Assembly: GCF_900243745.1 (NCBI RefSeq)
Contig: NZ_LT984798.1
Location: forward strand, 3,132,501-3,196,500
Source: Desulfovibrio sp. G11
GTDB lineage: Bacteria > Desulfobacterota > Desulfovibrionia > Desulfovibrionales > Desulfovibrionaceae
Direction of reading: 5' to 3'
DNA length: 64,000 nt
The position numbers and the translations under genes are program-made. Positions 38,159 through 46,782 of this stretch are shown in pieces. The first letter of the stretch is position 1; the number at the start of each line of letters is the position of its first letter. Under the pieces are notes generated by a model, which searched no databases, was not told the origin of the DNA, and worked only from the letters and a program-made list of their open reading frames with translations.

Positions 38159-38554
38159 TTACCCCTTAGCCGGACAGCAATGATTGTTACTGTAACATAT
38201 TACGCCATACCGCATCATATCGTATATATTCACATCGGCATATTTATCATTAGAATATGCTATAGTTAAAAAGTCTAACAAGCTAGACCGCACTTGCTCA
38301 ATGTTGTCTATCCTGACAAGTATATTGCTATCAATCTTCTCTATTTGCTCCTTTGCTGGCAAACGCCCAAAAATTCTTTTGTAGGTGGAGGCAAATCCTA
38401 TAGAACCGTCATGGTGACCCCTAATGTATCCTGTTACGATGACAACCATACCTTCAAGGCCAAGGCTGTTCCAATATTTTTTATAGTCCATTTGTGCTAA
38501 TGAACTACTTGCCATTAAGAAGAACAGTAAAATTAAAATCATTATTACTCTCAT
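38159..38554 (-). CDS. Small exported protein of unknown function, AT-rich
   Basis: This 131-residue protein begins with a signal peptide (MRVIMILILLFFLMASSSLA, cleavage after about 20). The mature part has YWNSLGLEGMVVIVTGYIRG, FASTYKRIFGRLPAKEQIEK and a Cys-rich tail (CYSNNHCCPAKG). I do not recognise the family. GAGGAAGG precedes the ATG. Base composition is clearly more AT-rich than the flanking genes, and the gene lies between two transposase genes, so it was probably acquired by transfer. It follows the truncated gene at 38590 in the same direction. Confidence 0.72.
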   Translation of the reverse strand: MRVIMILILLFFLMASSSLAQMDYKKYWNSLGLEGMVVIVTGYIRGHHDGSIGFASTYKRIFGRLPAKEQIEKIDSNILVRIDNIEQVRSSLLDFLTIAYSNDKYADVNIYDMMRYGVICYSNNHCCPAKG

Positions 38555-38589
38555 GACGCCTTCCTCTCTCAAGCATAAGAACATAAATT

Positions 38590-38751
38590 TTATTTTTTGT
38601 TTGGTGCAGTATTTTCCTTGTACTCATTGTCGTGGACAGAGTATTGCTTCAAGATGATAGCAAGCTCTGCCGCACTTATATATTTATTTGCGAAAGCGAA
38701 TACAGAAAAAATCAACGCAGACAAAGGCACCTCTACATATTTTTTATTTTC
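38590..38751 (-). pseudogene. C-terminal remnant of an AT-rich gene cut by IS30
   Basis: A frame from the IS30 edge to TAA at 38590 reads KYVEVPLSALIFSVFAFANK..., then ISAAELAIILKQYSVHDNEY and ends ENTAPNKK. It contains one hydrophobic segment (about 16 residues). Its 5' part is missing. It is about 35 bases upstream of the exported-protein gene and shares its composition, so the two were probably an operon. Confidence 0.6.
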
Positions 38752-39831
38752 GCGGTTTCAAGTTCAAAGTGCAACACCCAGTCCTTGGGTATTGGCGTCT
38801 TCTAAAAAAACTTCATAGGGTGTCTTAAACCCAAGGCATTTTCTAGGCCGCCAGTTCAAGCGGCACATTGCCGCTATGATCTCATCTTGCGTGACCGATG
38901 CCAAGCTTACCCCCTTGGGGAAGTATTGGCGTAGAAGGCCATTGGAGTTCTCGTTCAAGCCACGCTCCCACGAATGGTAGGGGTGCGCAAAAAATCCCTG
39001 AGCCTCGAGTGTAGCTGACACATCGGCATGGTAGCTGAACTCCTTGCCGTTATCATAGGTAATAGTCTGAACAAAGTCCTTAATGGGTGTCAAGAGTCCT
39101 TCAATGACCCGCCTTACTTCGCTGGCGCTTTTGTTGGGAGCCTTGCCAAACAGGAAAAGACGACTTTTACGCTCTGCAAGTGTCACCAAAACGGGGCCTC
39201 CTTTACTGCCTTCAACGGTATCAGCCTCCCAATCACCAAGGCGTGAGCGCTCGGCAACAATGGACGGGCGTATGTCTATGCTGATACGCCCCTTGATTTG
39301 ACCTCGTCTGTCGGGTTTGCCATATCGTCGTTTGCGTTTGCGCTGGCAGCGCAAATGGCTGTGCAGCGTTCCTCCTCGTTTTTTGTCCGCCAGAATGTAC
39401 TGGTAAATCCATTCATGACTGAGGGCAAAACCTTTGCGTTTGAGAACTCCAGAGATTTGCTCCGGACTGAAGTCCTGGTGCAGACACTGTTCAACATACG
39501 TCCATACCTCAAGGCCAATGCGCTTCTTCCCTTTACTGGTCTGCCTTTTCTGACTGCGCTTGTGTGCCTGCCTGTAGCGGTAGCCACGCGCCCCGGTATT
39601 TCGCGCAAGTTCGCGGCTTACAGTTGAGACGCTACGGCCTATCGCTTTGGCTATGGCCCTCAGTGACGTTCCACTTTTCACTGCCTGGCAGATGTAGTAC
39701 CGTTCTTCCCTGGCAAGGTGTGCATAGCCCATACGCCCCTCAATCTTTGGTTGGATGGAGAGGCTAAAGTGCTATACCACCTTGCCTTTTCATTCAACCT
39801 TGAGGGTGTTGCACTTGCAAGTTGAATCCGC
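38752..39831 (-). mobile_element. IS30-family element, intact (about 1080 bp)
   Basis: The imperfect terminal repeats are GCGGTTTCAAGTTCAAAGTG (from 38752) and, reading inward from 39831, GCGGATTCAACTTGCAAGTG; both continue with CAACACC. The partial copy at 4536-5240 carries the first of these ends. The flanking bases show no clear duplication; IS30 usually makes only 2-3 bp. Confidence 0.92.
38764..39732 (-). CDS. IS30-family transposase
   Basis: This 322-residue transposase starts with an N-terminal helix-turn-helix (MGYAHLAREERYYICQAVKS, then RAIAKAIGRSVSTVSRELARN). A DDE core follows: LGDWEADTVEG (Asp), TYDNGKEF (Asp) and WERGLNENSNGLLRQYFPKG (Glu, with the typical N-E-N-x-N-G-L-x-R-Q-Y-F-P-K signature). 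It is complete and likely functional, and may also move the half copy at 4.5 kb if both ends were present. Confidence 0.95.
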   Translation of the reverse strand: MGYAHLAREERYYICQAVKSGTSLRAIAKAIGRSVSTVSRELARNTGARGYRYRQAHKRSQKRQTSKGKKRIGLEVWTYVEQCLHQDFSPEQISGVLKRKGFALSHEWIYQYILADKKRGGTLHSHLRCQRKRKRRYGKPDRRGQIKGRISIDIRPSIVAERSRLGDWEADTVEGSKGGPVLVTLAERKSRLFLFGKAPNKSASEVRRVIEGLLTPIKDFVQTITYDNGKEFSYHADVSATLEAQGFFAHPYHSWERGLNENSNGLLRQYFPKGVSLASVTQDEIIAAMCRLNWRPRKCLGFKTPYEVFLEDANTQGLGVAL

Positions 39832-40030
39832 CACTGTTTAATATGAAGATTGTCAAATAAGTTTTTTCACAATCTTTTGTCGCATAAAATAAACATGTTG
39901 CGAATGTTTTTCGTCTTTGGCACTGAGCTGGGAAATGTTTTTCCGTTCATCTGGAATGAAGCCGTATGTTACCATTGCTACTGACGGATGGGCTGAGGCA
40001 CGTCTGGCCCGCAGCGGACGGGCAGAGGGC

Positions 40031-41035
40031 CTACTCGGTGTACAGTGTAAGATAGAGATCCCCTTGCCAGGGGCCGACGCGCTTGCCCAGCCCGCGCAGG
40101 CGTATGGGTTTACCCACGGTAAAGTCAGGGGGCAGGGTTATTTCAACCGTTTTAAGCTCAGCCTGAATTCCCTGGCGTATCTGCAAGCGCACCCGGCAGC
40201 CCGGCGCAAGGTTTGCGGCGGGCAAGGTAAGGCTTTGCTCTTCGTCGATCTGTCGGCGCAGCCAGCCCCTGACCAGGCCGGTGACGCCTTTTGTCATGTC
40301 AGATGACCATTTGGGCGTACCCCAGGCCAGGTTGCTTTTATGGAGTGGAGCGCTTTTCTTTTCTTTCTGCGCGGCCTTTGGCTTGGCCCTGCTTTGCGGG
40401 GCGGATTCCGCTGTATGGGCTTCGGCTGTTTCCTGCTGTGGTTTTTCGGCATGCTGCCGGTTCAGTTCGCTATAAATATCTTCAAAAACACGGCGGGCAA
40501 AAGGATCGTTAAGCAGGTCGCGCAGCACGTCCTGTTCCGCATAGGCCGTGCCGTTACGGTCTGCGGTATTTTCTTCAGGGTCGGGGGCTTGTTCGCTTTG
40601 AGGCTTTTGCTGCTCGGTCTGCGCGCCCTCATCTGCCCCGGCTGTTTTTGCCTGCTGCTGCCCCGTTGCTTCGGTTCCGCCAGGCGGGGGAGGGGCCTTG
40701 CTTTCAGTCTGGCCGGTATCTGTAGCGGGGCCGGATTTTTTATCGGAGCCATTCGCCTGGTCGGCGTTTTTTCTGGGTTTCTGTGCCGCCTTTCGCGTTT
40801 CAGATGTAGCCCTGACTCCGTCTTCATGCTTGAGGATGCCTGAAAGCGCCACATAGGCTTCGTTGAGCATCTGAAAATCCCGGCTGGCCTCGGCATTGCC
40901 GGGATTCAGGTCAGGGTGCAGCTCAAAGGCACGTCGGCGGTAAGCCCTTTTTACGGCGGCAAGGTCAGCGTTCTTCTCAAGCTTGAGAATTTCGTAGCAT
41001 TCCTTGAGGGATATCTGGCGGGAGCGGCGTCGCAT
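40031..41035 (-). CDS. J-domain (DnaJ-like) protein with a long acidic linker
   Basis: This 334-residue protein has an N-terminal J domain (about residues 10-70, CYEILKLEKNADLAAVKRAYRRRAFELHPDLNPGN) with the HPD motif that stimulates DnaK. A low-complexity, Glu/Gln/Ala-rich linker (75-230) follows, and then a DnaJ C-terminal substrate-binding fold (about 250-334, SLTLPAANLAPGCRVRLQIRQG...). It has no Cys-rich zinc finger. It overlaps no neighbour but follows the YkgJ gene after three bases, in an operon with the CoA-binding protein. The linker looks intrinsically disordered. Confidence 0.87.
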   Translation of the reverse strand: MRRRSRQISLKECYEILKLEKNADLAAVKRAYRRRAFELHPDLNPGNAEASRDFQMLNEAYVALSGILKHEDGVRATSETRKAAQKPRKNADQANGSDKKSGPATDTGQTESKAPPPPGGTEATGQQQAKTAGADEGAQTEQQKPQSEQAPDPEENTADRNGTAYAEQDVLRDLLNDPFARRVFEDIYSELNRQHAEKPQQETAEAHTAESAPQSRAKPKAAQKEKKSAPLHKSNLAWGTPKWSSDMTKGVTGLVRGWLRRQIDEEQSLTLPAANLAPGCRVRLQIRQGIQAELKTVEITLPPDFTVGKPIRLRGLGKRVGPWQGDLYLTLYTE

Positions 41036-41038
41036 GAT

Positions 41039-41488
41039 TTATTTAAGGATTAGGGCGTTGGCTTCGCAGTTGCAATCGCTGGCAAGCAGGCCGTGCTCGC
41101 GCAGGTACTGGCGGCCTTGTCGTTCAAAGGCTGCGTGGGAAGCCTCCAGACTGATGCCCGGACAAAATTCTTTAGCCATGGCAAGGCTTGCGGGGTCTTC
41201 AATATTACCGCGAAAAAAAGGCCAGGCACGACAGATGGCAGGCTTGCCTTCGTGTACACCGCAGCCTTTACCCTGTTGGAAAAAAACGCAATAACCGTCT
41301 GCACCACTGCGGATTTTCAATTTGCCGCCCGCATAGTAGCAATACCCTTCTATAACGGCTTCGGGGGCAAGCCCCATGTGCGCGGCCAGGCGCGTAAGGT
41401 CAGTGGGGCTGACCACAATGCCGCCGACTCCTTCGCAGCAGTGGCCGCACATGCGGCAGTCGAAAACCGTATTCGGTGAAACAGACAT
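41039..41488 (-). CDS. YkgJ-family cysteine-cluster protein
   Basis: This 149-residue protein has the conserved zinc/iron-chelating Cys pattern of the YkgJ (CxxCxxCC) family: FDCRMCGHCCEGVGGI at the N terminus, then GYCVFFQQGKGCGVHEGKPAICRAWPFF and EFCPG. These residues are thought to bind metal; the function is unknown, and some members are linked with flagellin lysine methylation. The start at 41488 has AAGGATAATTC upstream. It is the middle gene of a three-gene run with a 3-base gap on each side. Confidence 0.88.
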   Translation of the reverse strand: MSVSPNTVFDCRMCGHCCEGVGGIVVSPTDLTRLAAHMGLAPEAVIEGYCYYAGGKLKIRSGADGYCVFFQQGKGCGVHEGKPAICRAWPFFRGNIEDPASLAMAKEFCPGISLEASHAAFERQGRQYLREHGLLASDCNCEANALILK

Positions 41489-41491
41489 GAA

Positions 41492-41923
41492 TTATCCTTG
41501 AATAGTTGCGGCGTTGGGCAAAAGGCGGGCATGCTCGACCATGATGCAGGCGTCCTCTATCACGGTAATGCCAAGAGCGGTCAAAAGCACACGGGCTTCG
41601 GGCGAACGGATGCCTTGCTGCATCCAGAAAACAGCGGGTCGCCAGGGCAGGGCCAGCACTTCACGTGCGTGATCCGGGCAGTATTGCGGAGCGCGAAACA
41701 GGTTCACGATGTCCACGGGGCCGGGCAGGGACGCAAGGTGGGGGTAGGCTGTAAGGCCCCACACCGTCTGGCGTACCGGGTGTACGGGATAAATTTCGTA
41801 GCCTTTATCCATGAGGTAGCGGCCGACACGGTCAACGGGCTGTCCGGGTTTGTCCTTGGCCCCGACAATGGCTATACGCCGCGCCCGCTCAAGCTGGGCG
41901 CGCAATTCTTTGTGATCCTGCAT
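41492..41923 (-). CDS. CoA-binding (YccU-like) protein
   Basis: This 143-residue single-domain Rossmann protein belongs to the CoA-binding family (YccU/YneT). RRIAIVGAKDKPGQPVDRVGRYLMDKGYEIYPVHP is the nucleotide-binding start, then LPGPVDIVNLFRAP and FWMQQGIRSPEARVLLTALG. It resembles the CoA-ligase alpha-subunit domain but lacks a catalytic domain, so it is probably regulatory. The start ATG 41923 is preceded by GGGGACC. It heads the operon with the YkgJ and J-domain genes. Confidence 0.9.
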   Translation of the reverse strand: MQDHKELRAQLERARRIAIVGAKDKPGQPVDRVGRYLMDKGYEIYPVHPVRQTVWGLTAYPHLASLPGPVDIVNLFRAPQYCPDHAREVLALPWRPAVFWMQQGIRSPEARVLLTALGITVIEDACIMVEHARLLPNAATIQG

Positions 41924-42498
41924 ATGGTCCCCGAAAGGTGAGATGACAGAGAGCCGGCGGATTTTCTCCACCGGCAGTCTGCCATCCTAGACGGCTACAG
42001 AAAAATGCGCAAGCTTTCCTGACAAGGAGGCCGGACGTAGCGGCATGTTGCCGCGCAGATATCTGGCGTGGGATTACGGCCCGCAAGGCTGCCCGCAGGA
42101 TGTGCCCGCAGCGCACCCCTGCAGTACGGAACATGTGCTGAAGCCTGACGACCACCGCGGGGTTGGGCAGTTTTTGGGTATTTTACTTTTGAAGCGTTTT
42201 CGCTGTGTTCATCTTGTCTTCATTTGGGCCGTCTGCGTGGCGGGTGGCAGAGGGAACTGTCGGGGCTGCATCTCCGGGGTACCCTCTATATTCCCCGAAC
42301 CATGCCGCAGGTCTCCTGCTCGTTGCAGTTGCGGGGGCTTTCCCGCTCCATGCCGGACCGTCCTCTGCGTCGCCAAAGGCATCAGTGGGATTGGCTGAAA
42401 ACATTGGCAGCGGGTAACAAAAATACTTTGCGAATCCGTTGCTGCGCTGGCACTTCAACCAACCCCAGGGCCATTTCAAGAAATAACCTGCTCTACAT
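41924..42498. other. Gene-free stretch, about 575 bp
   Basis: This is the gap between the CoA-binding gene and the antiporter gene, both minus. No open frame has a ribosome site or recognisable product, and no hairpin with a T-tract is evident. It should hold the promoter of the CoA-binding operon. Confidence 0.5.
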
Positions 42499-44529
42499 TC
42501 AGGCTGTGGGCCGGGCCGGTTGCGGCATCCCCCCCTTGCCGTCCCTGGCGCTTTCGCGCACAGGCCCGGAAAACAGGGGGGTTATGGCAATGACTTTGTC
42601 TGTTTTGCCGAAGAGGTAAACGATGTCCCCGGGTTCAAAAATTTCATCTGCACCCGGCGAGGCATGGGTTATGCCTTCCCGCAGGATGGCAATAACGGTG
42701 ACCCCGTGGCGGCGGCGCAATTCTGTTTGCGCCAGGCTGCGGCCGCACAGGGGGGAAGCCCCGCCAAGGCGCATGGCCTGTACGCCCATGTCGGGCAGGC
42801 GGTTTACAATGCTGTCCAGAGAATCCACTGCGGAACTCATGCGGCGTATCATGCGGTAGTTTTCCTGCCTGATCCGGGCGGCAAACGTGTCTATATCCTG
42901 CCTGGGTACAAGGTACTGGCTCAGCACTCTGGTAAAAATTTCAACAGAAGTTTCAAACTCTTCCGCAATAACCTCGTCCGCTCCCAGTCTGCGCAGGGCC
43001 GCCACCTCGGTAACAAAACGGGTGCGCGCGATGATGTGCAGGTTGGGGTTGAAGCGCCGCGCCTCAATGGTAATGGCCCGTACAGCCGAGGGGTCGGAAA
43101 TGACAATCACCAGCACTCGTGCCCGGGTAACGCCCAGATGCTCCAGTACCACGGGTTGCGAGGCGTCTCCGTGTGCGATGGGTTCTTTCTGGCGGTAGCG
43201 GCTCACGGTTTCCGGGTTCATTTCCAGAATGGTATATTCAATGCCCGACTCTTTGGCCACATGGGCCAGATGCTTGCCGCTGATACCGAAACCAACGATG
43301 ATCAAATGATCTTCCAGGCGTTTTTCGCCTTCCTGCTGCCCGGATTCTTCTTGCTGCTCGCTGTTGCGCTGTCCGGCAAAACGGTCGGCCAGACGTGGGG
43401 CAATGGTCATAAGCCCGGGCGTAAGCATCATGGTCAGCACGCTTACGTCCAGAAAGTTCTGATAGGCATCCATGTCAAAAAGCCCGGCGCTCAGGCCGGA
43501 GGCCGCCAGTACAAAGGCAAACTCACCCACCTGGGCAAGGGAAAGGGACGTGATGATGGCCGCGCGCAGGGGATAGCCCTGGACGAGTACCGCGGGCAGC
43601 GTGAGCAGGCTTTTGATCACAATAAACAAGGCAGTAAGCCCGATGATGGAAAAAAAGTGTTTTCCGAAGAAATCCACATTGAGCATCATGCCTACAGAAA
43701 TGAAAAAAAGGCTCATAAATACGTCACGATAGGGCAAAATGCCCGCAATGACGCTCATGCTGTACTGGGAGCGGGCCAGCAGCAGCCCGGCCATGAACGC
43801 GCCCAGCGAAAGGGAAAGGCCCAGAGTGTTGGTCAGCAAGGCCATGCCGAGGCACAGCCCCAGTGTGGTCAGCAGCAGGATTTCTCTGGTGCGTGTGCGT
43901 ACCACGGCTTCCATGAGACGGTTGAGGCCGAAGCGCGCAAAAAGAAGCACTCCCCCAAGGGCCAGCACCACCCACAGTGTGGAAAAAAAGGCGCTTTCCA
44001 GCGAAAGGTCAAGCGTGCCGGAAAGCAGGGGCACGCACAGCAGCATGGGAGCCACCATAATGTCCTGAAAGACCAGAATGGCAAGAGATAGCCGCCCTGT
44101 GGGCGTGTTGGTAGAGCCGCGTTCCTGCATGATGCGCAAGACAATGGCCGACGATGAAAGGGCTACCAGACAGCCCATAAATACACCCTGCTGATAGGAG
44201 TAGCCGCCCAGAAGGGCCAGCCCCATCACGGCCAGTACGGTAAGGCCGATCTGCAGGCTGCCGCCCAGAAATACCGGACGCTTCAGGCGGTTGAGTGCCT
44301 CACCGGAAAGTTCCATGCCGATGGTGAAAAGCAGCATGGCTACGCCGATTTCAGCCACATGATCAATAGCTTCGCGGTCGCTGACTATGCCGAGCAGGGA
44401 CGGGCCGCACAAAACGCCTGTGAGCAGAAAGCCTACAGTGGCAGGCAGCTTGATTTTGTTGCATGTAACGGTGACGAAGATGGAGAGCAGAAAGATGGTC
44501 ACGATCTCATAGAGCAAGGGCACGTCCAT
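42499..44529 (-). CDS. Kef-type cation:proton antiporter with TrkA domains
   Basis: This 676-residue CPA2 antiporter has about 12 N-terminal membrane helices (residues 1-385, with VGFLLTGVLCGPSLLG, IGVAMLLFTIGMEL and SLGAFMAGLLLARS). A TrkA-N nucleotide-binding domain (about 405-525, LIIVGFGISGKHLAHVAKE) and a TrkA-C domain (about 580-660, GASPLCGRSLAQTELRRRHG) follow. It probably exchanges potassium for protons, gated by NAD(H) or another ligand. GGAGGTCCT precedes the ATG. The protein most resembles KefB/YbaL. It is transcribed alone; the preceding 374 bases hold no gene. Confidence 0.92.
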   Translation of the reverse strand: MDVPLLYEIVTIFLLSIFVTVTCNKIKLPATVGFLLTGVLCGPSLLGIVSDREAIDHVAEIGVAMLLFTIGMELSGEALNRLKRPVFLGGSLQIGLTVLAVMGLALLGGYSYQQGVFMGCLVALSSSAIVLRIMQERGSTNTPTGRLSLAILVFQDIMVAPMLLCVPLLSGTLDLSLESAFFSTLWVVLALGGVLLFARFGLNRLMEAVVRTRTREILLLTTLGLCLGMALLTNTLGLSLSLGAFMAGLLLARSQYSMSVIAGILPYRDVFMSLFFISVGMMLNVDFFGKHFFSIIGLTALFIVIKSLLTLPAVLVQGYPLRAAIITSLSLAQVGEFAFVLAASGLSAGLFDMDAYQNFLDVSVLTMMLTPGLMTIAPRLADRFAGQRNSEQQEESGQQEGEKRLEDHLIIVGFGISGKHLAHVAKESGIEYTILEMNPETVSRYRQKEPIAHGDASQPVVLEHLGVTRARVLVIVISDPSAVRAITIEARRFNPNLHIIARTRFVTEVAALRRLGADEVIAEEFETSVEIFTRVLSQYLVPRQDIDTFAARIRQENYRMIRRMSSAVDSLDSIVNRLPDMGVQAMRLGGASPLCGRSLAQTELRRRHGVTVIAILREGITHASPGADEIFEPGDIVYLFGKTDKVIAITPLFSGPVRESARDGKGGMPQPARPTA

Positions 44530-44903
44530 AGGACCTCCGTGCCGCGCAAAATATCACTGCGGGCATAGCCGTGCAAGCATCTTTTATGAATGAAATTAAA
44601 TGGGTTATATTTAATATGCTTAGAGAAGAACAGGAGGGCGACGCTACGGTTTTCCGGCAGGTTCTGCGGTTTGCAGCAAGGCCTGAGGCGACAGCGCGTT
44701 GCTGCAACGATATAGCTGCTCTGGTTATTTTAGTATAACGGGTGGTCGCTGTGATTGTTGTCAGGCCCGGGCGCGCGTTTGCCGTCCGCAGGAAAAGTCT
44801 TTTTCTGCCCATAGTCCACGTTGCCGTGTATCCGGTAGAGCACATGCGGGCGTAACGGGTTATCCATCCCGGCGTGGAGTAAAGATAACACCCGCAGCCG
44901 ATT
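44530..44903. other. Gene-free stretch between the antiporter and the FmdE operon end
   Basis: 374 bases without a supported gene. It holds the antiporter promoter region (an AT-rich segment at 44585-44625) and the 3' end of the FmdE/TonB operon. A weak stem (CGGGTTATC at 44857-44865 with GATAACACCCG at 44885-44895) may help end that operon. Confidence 0.45.
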
Positions 44904-45653
44904 TTAAAAAAGTACGTGAGGCTGGCCGTTGATACGCTGCAAGCGGACAGGAATGCCGTAGACCCGGCTCAGGTCGTGTTCGCCCAGGTCTTTCGACGGT
45001 CCCTGATACGCTGGGCGCCCCTGATGCAGCAGCATGGCATCCTGCGCGTAACGCAGGGCGTAACTCAGGTGGTGCAGCACAATGAGTACGCACATACGCC
45101 GGGTTATGGTGATTTTTGTAATTATTTCGAGGATATCAACCTGATTGCGAATGTCCAGGTGGTTGACGGGTTCGTCCAGCAGAAGTACCGGAGCTTCCTG
45201 CGCAAGCGCGCGGGCAATGAGTGTTTTTTGCAGTTCGCCGCCGCTGAGGCTGGTGACGCACTGTTTTTGCAGGTGGGCAAGCCCCAGTTCTTCCAGAATG
45301 GCCTCTGTTTTCAGGCGGTCATTCTTGCCGGGCAGCCAGCCCATGCGTGACCTGCGTCCTAAAAGCACGGCATCAAAAACGCTGCACGGCACGGGATGGG
45401 CAACCTGCGGCAGATAGGCCACAGTTTGCGCCCGCTGACGGCGGTTCAGGCCGGAAAGGTCCGTACCCTGGTGAAGCACGCGCCCGGATGTGGGTCGGTC
45501 AAGCCCTGCCACAATTTTTACAAGCGTGCTTTTGCCTGCGCCGTTGGGGCCGATGAGGGCCATGCAGCGTCCTGGCTCAAGGCGGAAGGATACGCCGTCA
45601 AGGATAGTTCTGCCGGATCGCGCCACAAGAGAAAGGTTTTTGGCCTCAAGCAT
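44904..45653 (-). CDS. ABC transporter ATPase, FepC/BtuD class
   Basis: This 249-residue ATPase of a metallophore-type importer has Walker A LIGPNGAGKST, the signature SLSGGELQKTLIARAL, Walker B PVLLLDEPVNHLD and switch His in VLHHLSYALRY. MLEAKNLSLVARSGRTILDG is the standard start (ATG 45653); it overlaps the permease stop by 8 bases. It is the last gene of the six-gene FmdE operon. The energy it supplies should move a substrate delivered by the binding protein across the inner membrane. Confidence 0.94.
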   Translation of the reverse strand: MLEAKNLSLVARSGRTILDGVSFRLEPGRCMALIGPNGAGKSTLVKIVAGLDRPTSGRVLHQGTDLSGLNRRQRAQTVAYLPQVAHPVPCSVFDAVLLGRRSRMGWLPGKNDRLKTEAILEELGLAHLQKQCVTSLSGGELQKTLIARALAQEAPVLLLDEPVNHLDIRNQVDILEIITKITITRRMCVLIVLHHLSYALRYAQDAMLLHQGRPAYQGPSKDLGEHDLSRVYGIPVRLQRINGQPHVLF

Positions 45654-46782
45654 GTGCTTTGGCCCCCCTGAAAAGGATGCATAAAAAAACGGGCACTCCG
45701 GTGAAAGCGCAGACAATGCCTATGGGCAGCAGGGCAGGGTATATGATGGTCTGGGCTACAAGGTCGGCCGCCAGTAAAAAGCATGCGCCGAACAGGGCAG
45801 AGCAGCCCAGCAGAAAAAAATGTCCGGCATGGGGAAATGTCAGGCGCACCATGTGAGGAGCCACCAGGCCCACAAAGCCGATGACGCCGTAAAAGGCGGT
45901 GGCAAAGGCGGCCATAAGCGAGGCCATGAACAGGGTTGCACAGCGCAGGCGCAGAACAGGTACACCCAGGGCCGTGGCCTGGGCATCGCCCCAGCGCAGC
46001 GTGTCGTAGTCAAGGTTGTGACGCAGGGAAAAGGCAAGACCTGCCAGCAGCACAAGCCCTACCAGCGCGACCTCGCGCCAGCTTCCTCTGCTCAGGTCGC
46101 CAAAGCTCCAGAATACGGTAGCCGCCACCTGGCTGTCAGTGGCGAAATACTGTAACGACATGGTGGCGGCCCCGAAAAGGGTCGACAATGCCACCCCCGC
46201 AAGTATAAGCCCCTGCGGCCCCATGCCGCGCACCATACTGAAGGCCAGTATAAGCAGAGACGCGCCGAGGGAGCCGGCCAGTGCGCCCATGGCTACAATG
46301 CTCAGGCCGGCCAGGCCGCCTGCGGCGGGCAGGATGATCATGGAAAAACTGGCTCCGAAGGCGGCTCCCTGTGAAAGGCCGAGGGTAAAGGACGAAGCCA
46401 GCGGATTGTTGAGCACGTTTTGCAACATGGTTCCGGCAAGAGCCAGCGATGCACCCACAGTCAGGGCGGCGCAAACTTTGGGCAGCCGCAGGTGGAGCAC
46501 AAAATAGCGTAAGGATTCATCGCCTGAAGGACTGAACAGGGCCGAACATATGTCGGCCCAGGAGCGTGAGACTGCCCCAAGCTTCATGCCCGTCAGCCCC
46601 AGCAGTACGGCAGCGGCCAGCAGTGCCGTTGCTGTGCAGGCCCGCATGAAAGGGCTGTCCCACGGCAGGGAGCAGCAGTGACGTTTTTCTGTGCTGTTGC
46701 TGAGGCGTCCGTCTGGGCTGCCACAATAAGCGTGAGACTGTGCGGTGTTGTTTTCGTCGCCGCAAGGTTCCTTACCGGGCAT
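45646..46782 (-). CDS. FecCD-family ABC permease
   Basis: This membrane permease of the FecCD/BtuC type has about nine or ten helices. Typical motifs are RLPKVCAALTVGASLALAGTMLQ, NPLASSFTLGLSQGAAFGASF and GFVGLVAPHMVRLTFPHAGHF. The 378-residue length includes a hydrophilic 45-residue N-terminal part that could belong to a longer start choice; an internal Met at residue 46 (MRACTATALL) is an alternative. It overlaps both neighbours by 8-11 bases. In this class the cargo is iron-siderophore, haem, cobalamin or other metal complex. Confidence 0.92.
   Translation of the reverse strand: MPGKEPCGDENNTAQSHAYCGSPDGRLSNSTEKRHCCSLPWDSPFMRACTATALLAAAVLLGLTGMKLGAVSRSWADICSALFSPSGDESLRYFVLHLRLPKVCAALTVGASLALAGTMLQNVLNNPLASSFTLGLSQGAAFGASFSMIILPAAGGLAGLSIVAMGALAGSLGASLLILAFSMVRGMGPQGLILAGVALSTLFGAATMSLQYFATDSQVAATVFWSFGDLSRGSWREVALVGLVLLAGLAFSLRHNLDYDTLRWGDAQATALGVPVLRLRCATLFMASLMAAFATAFYGVIGFVGLVAPHMVRLTFPHAGHFFLLGCSALFGACFLLAADLVAQTIIYPALLPIGIVCAFTGVPVFLCILFRGAKAHA

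Noticed and set aside
42520..44091. Long plus-strand frame (523 codons) opposite the antiporter gene
   Set aside because: Fully antisense to a clear antiporter gene; no motif or start signal of its own.
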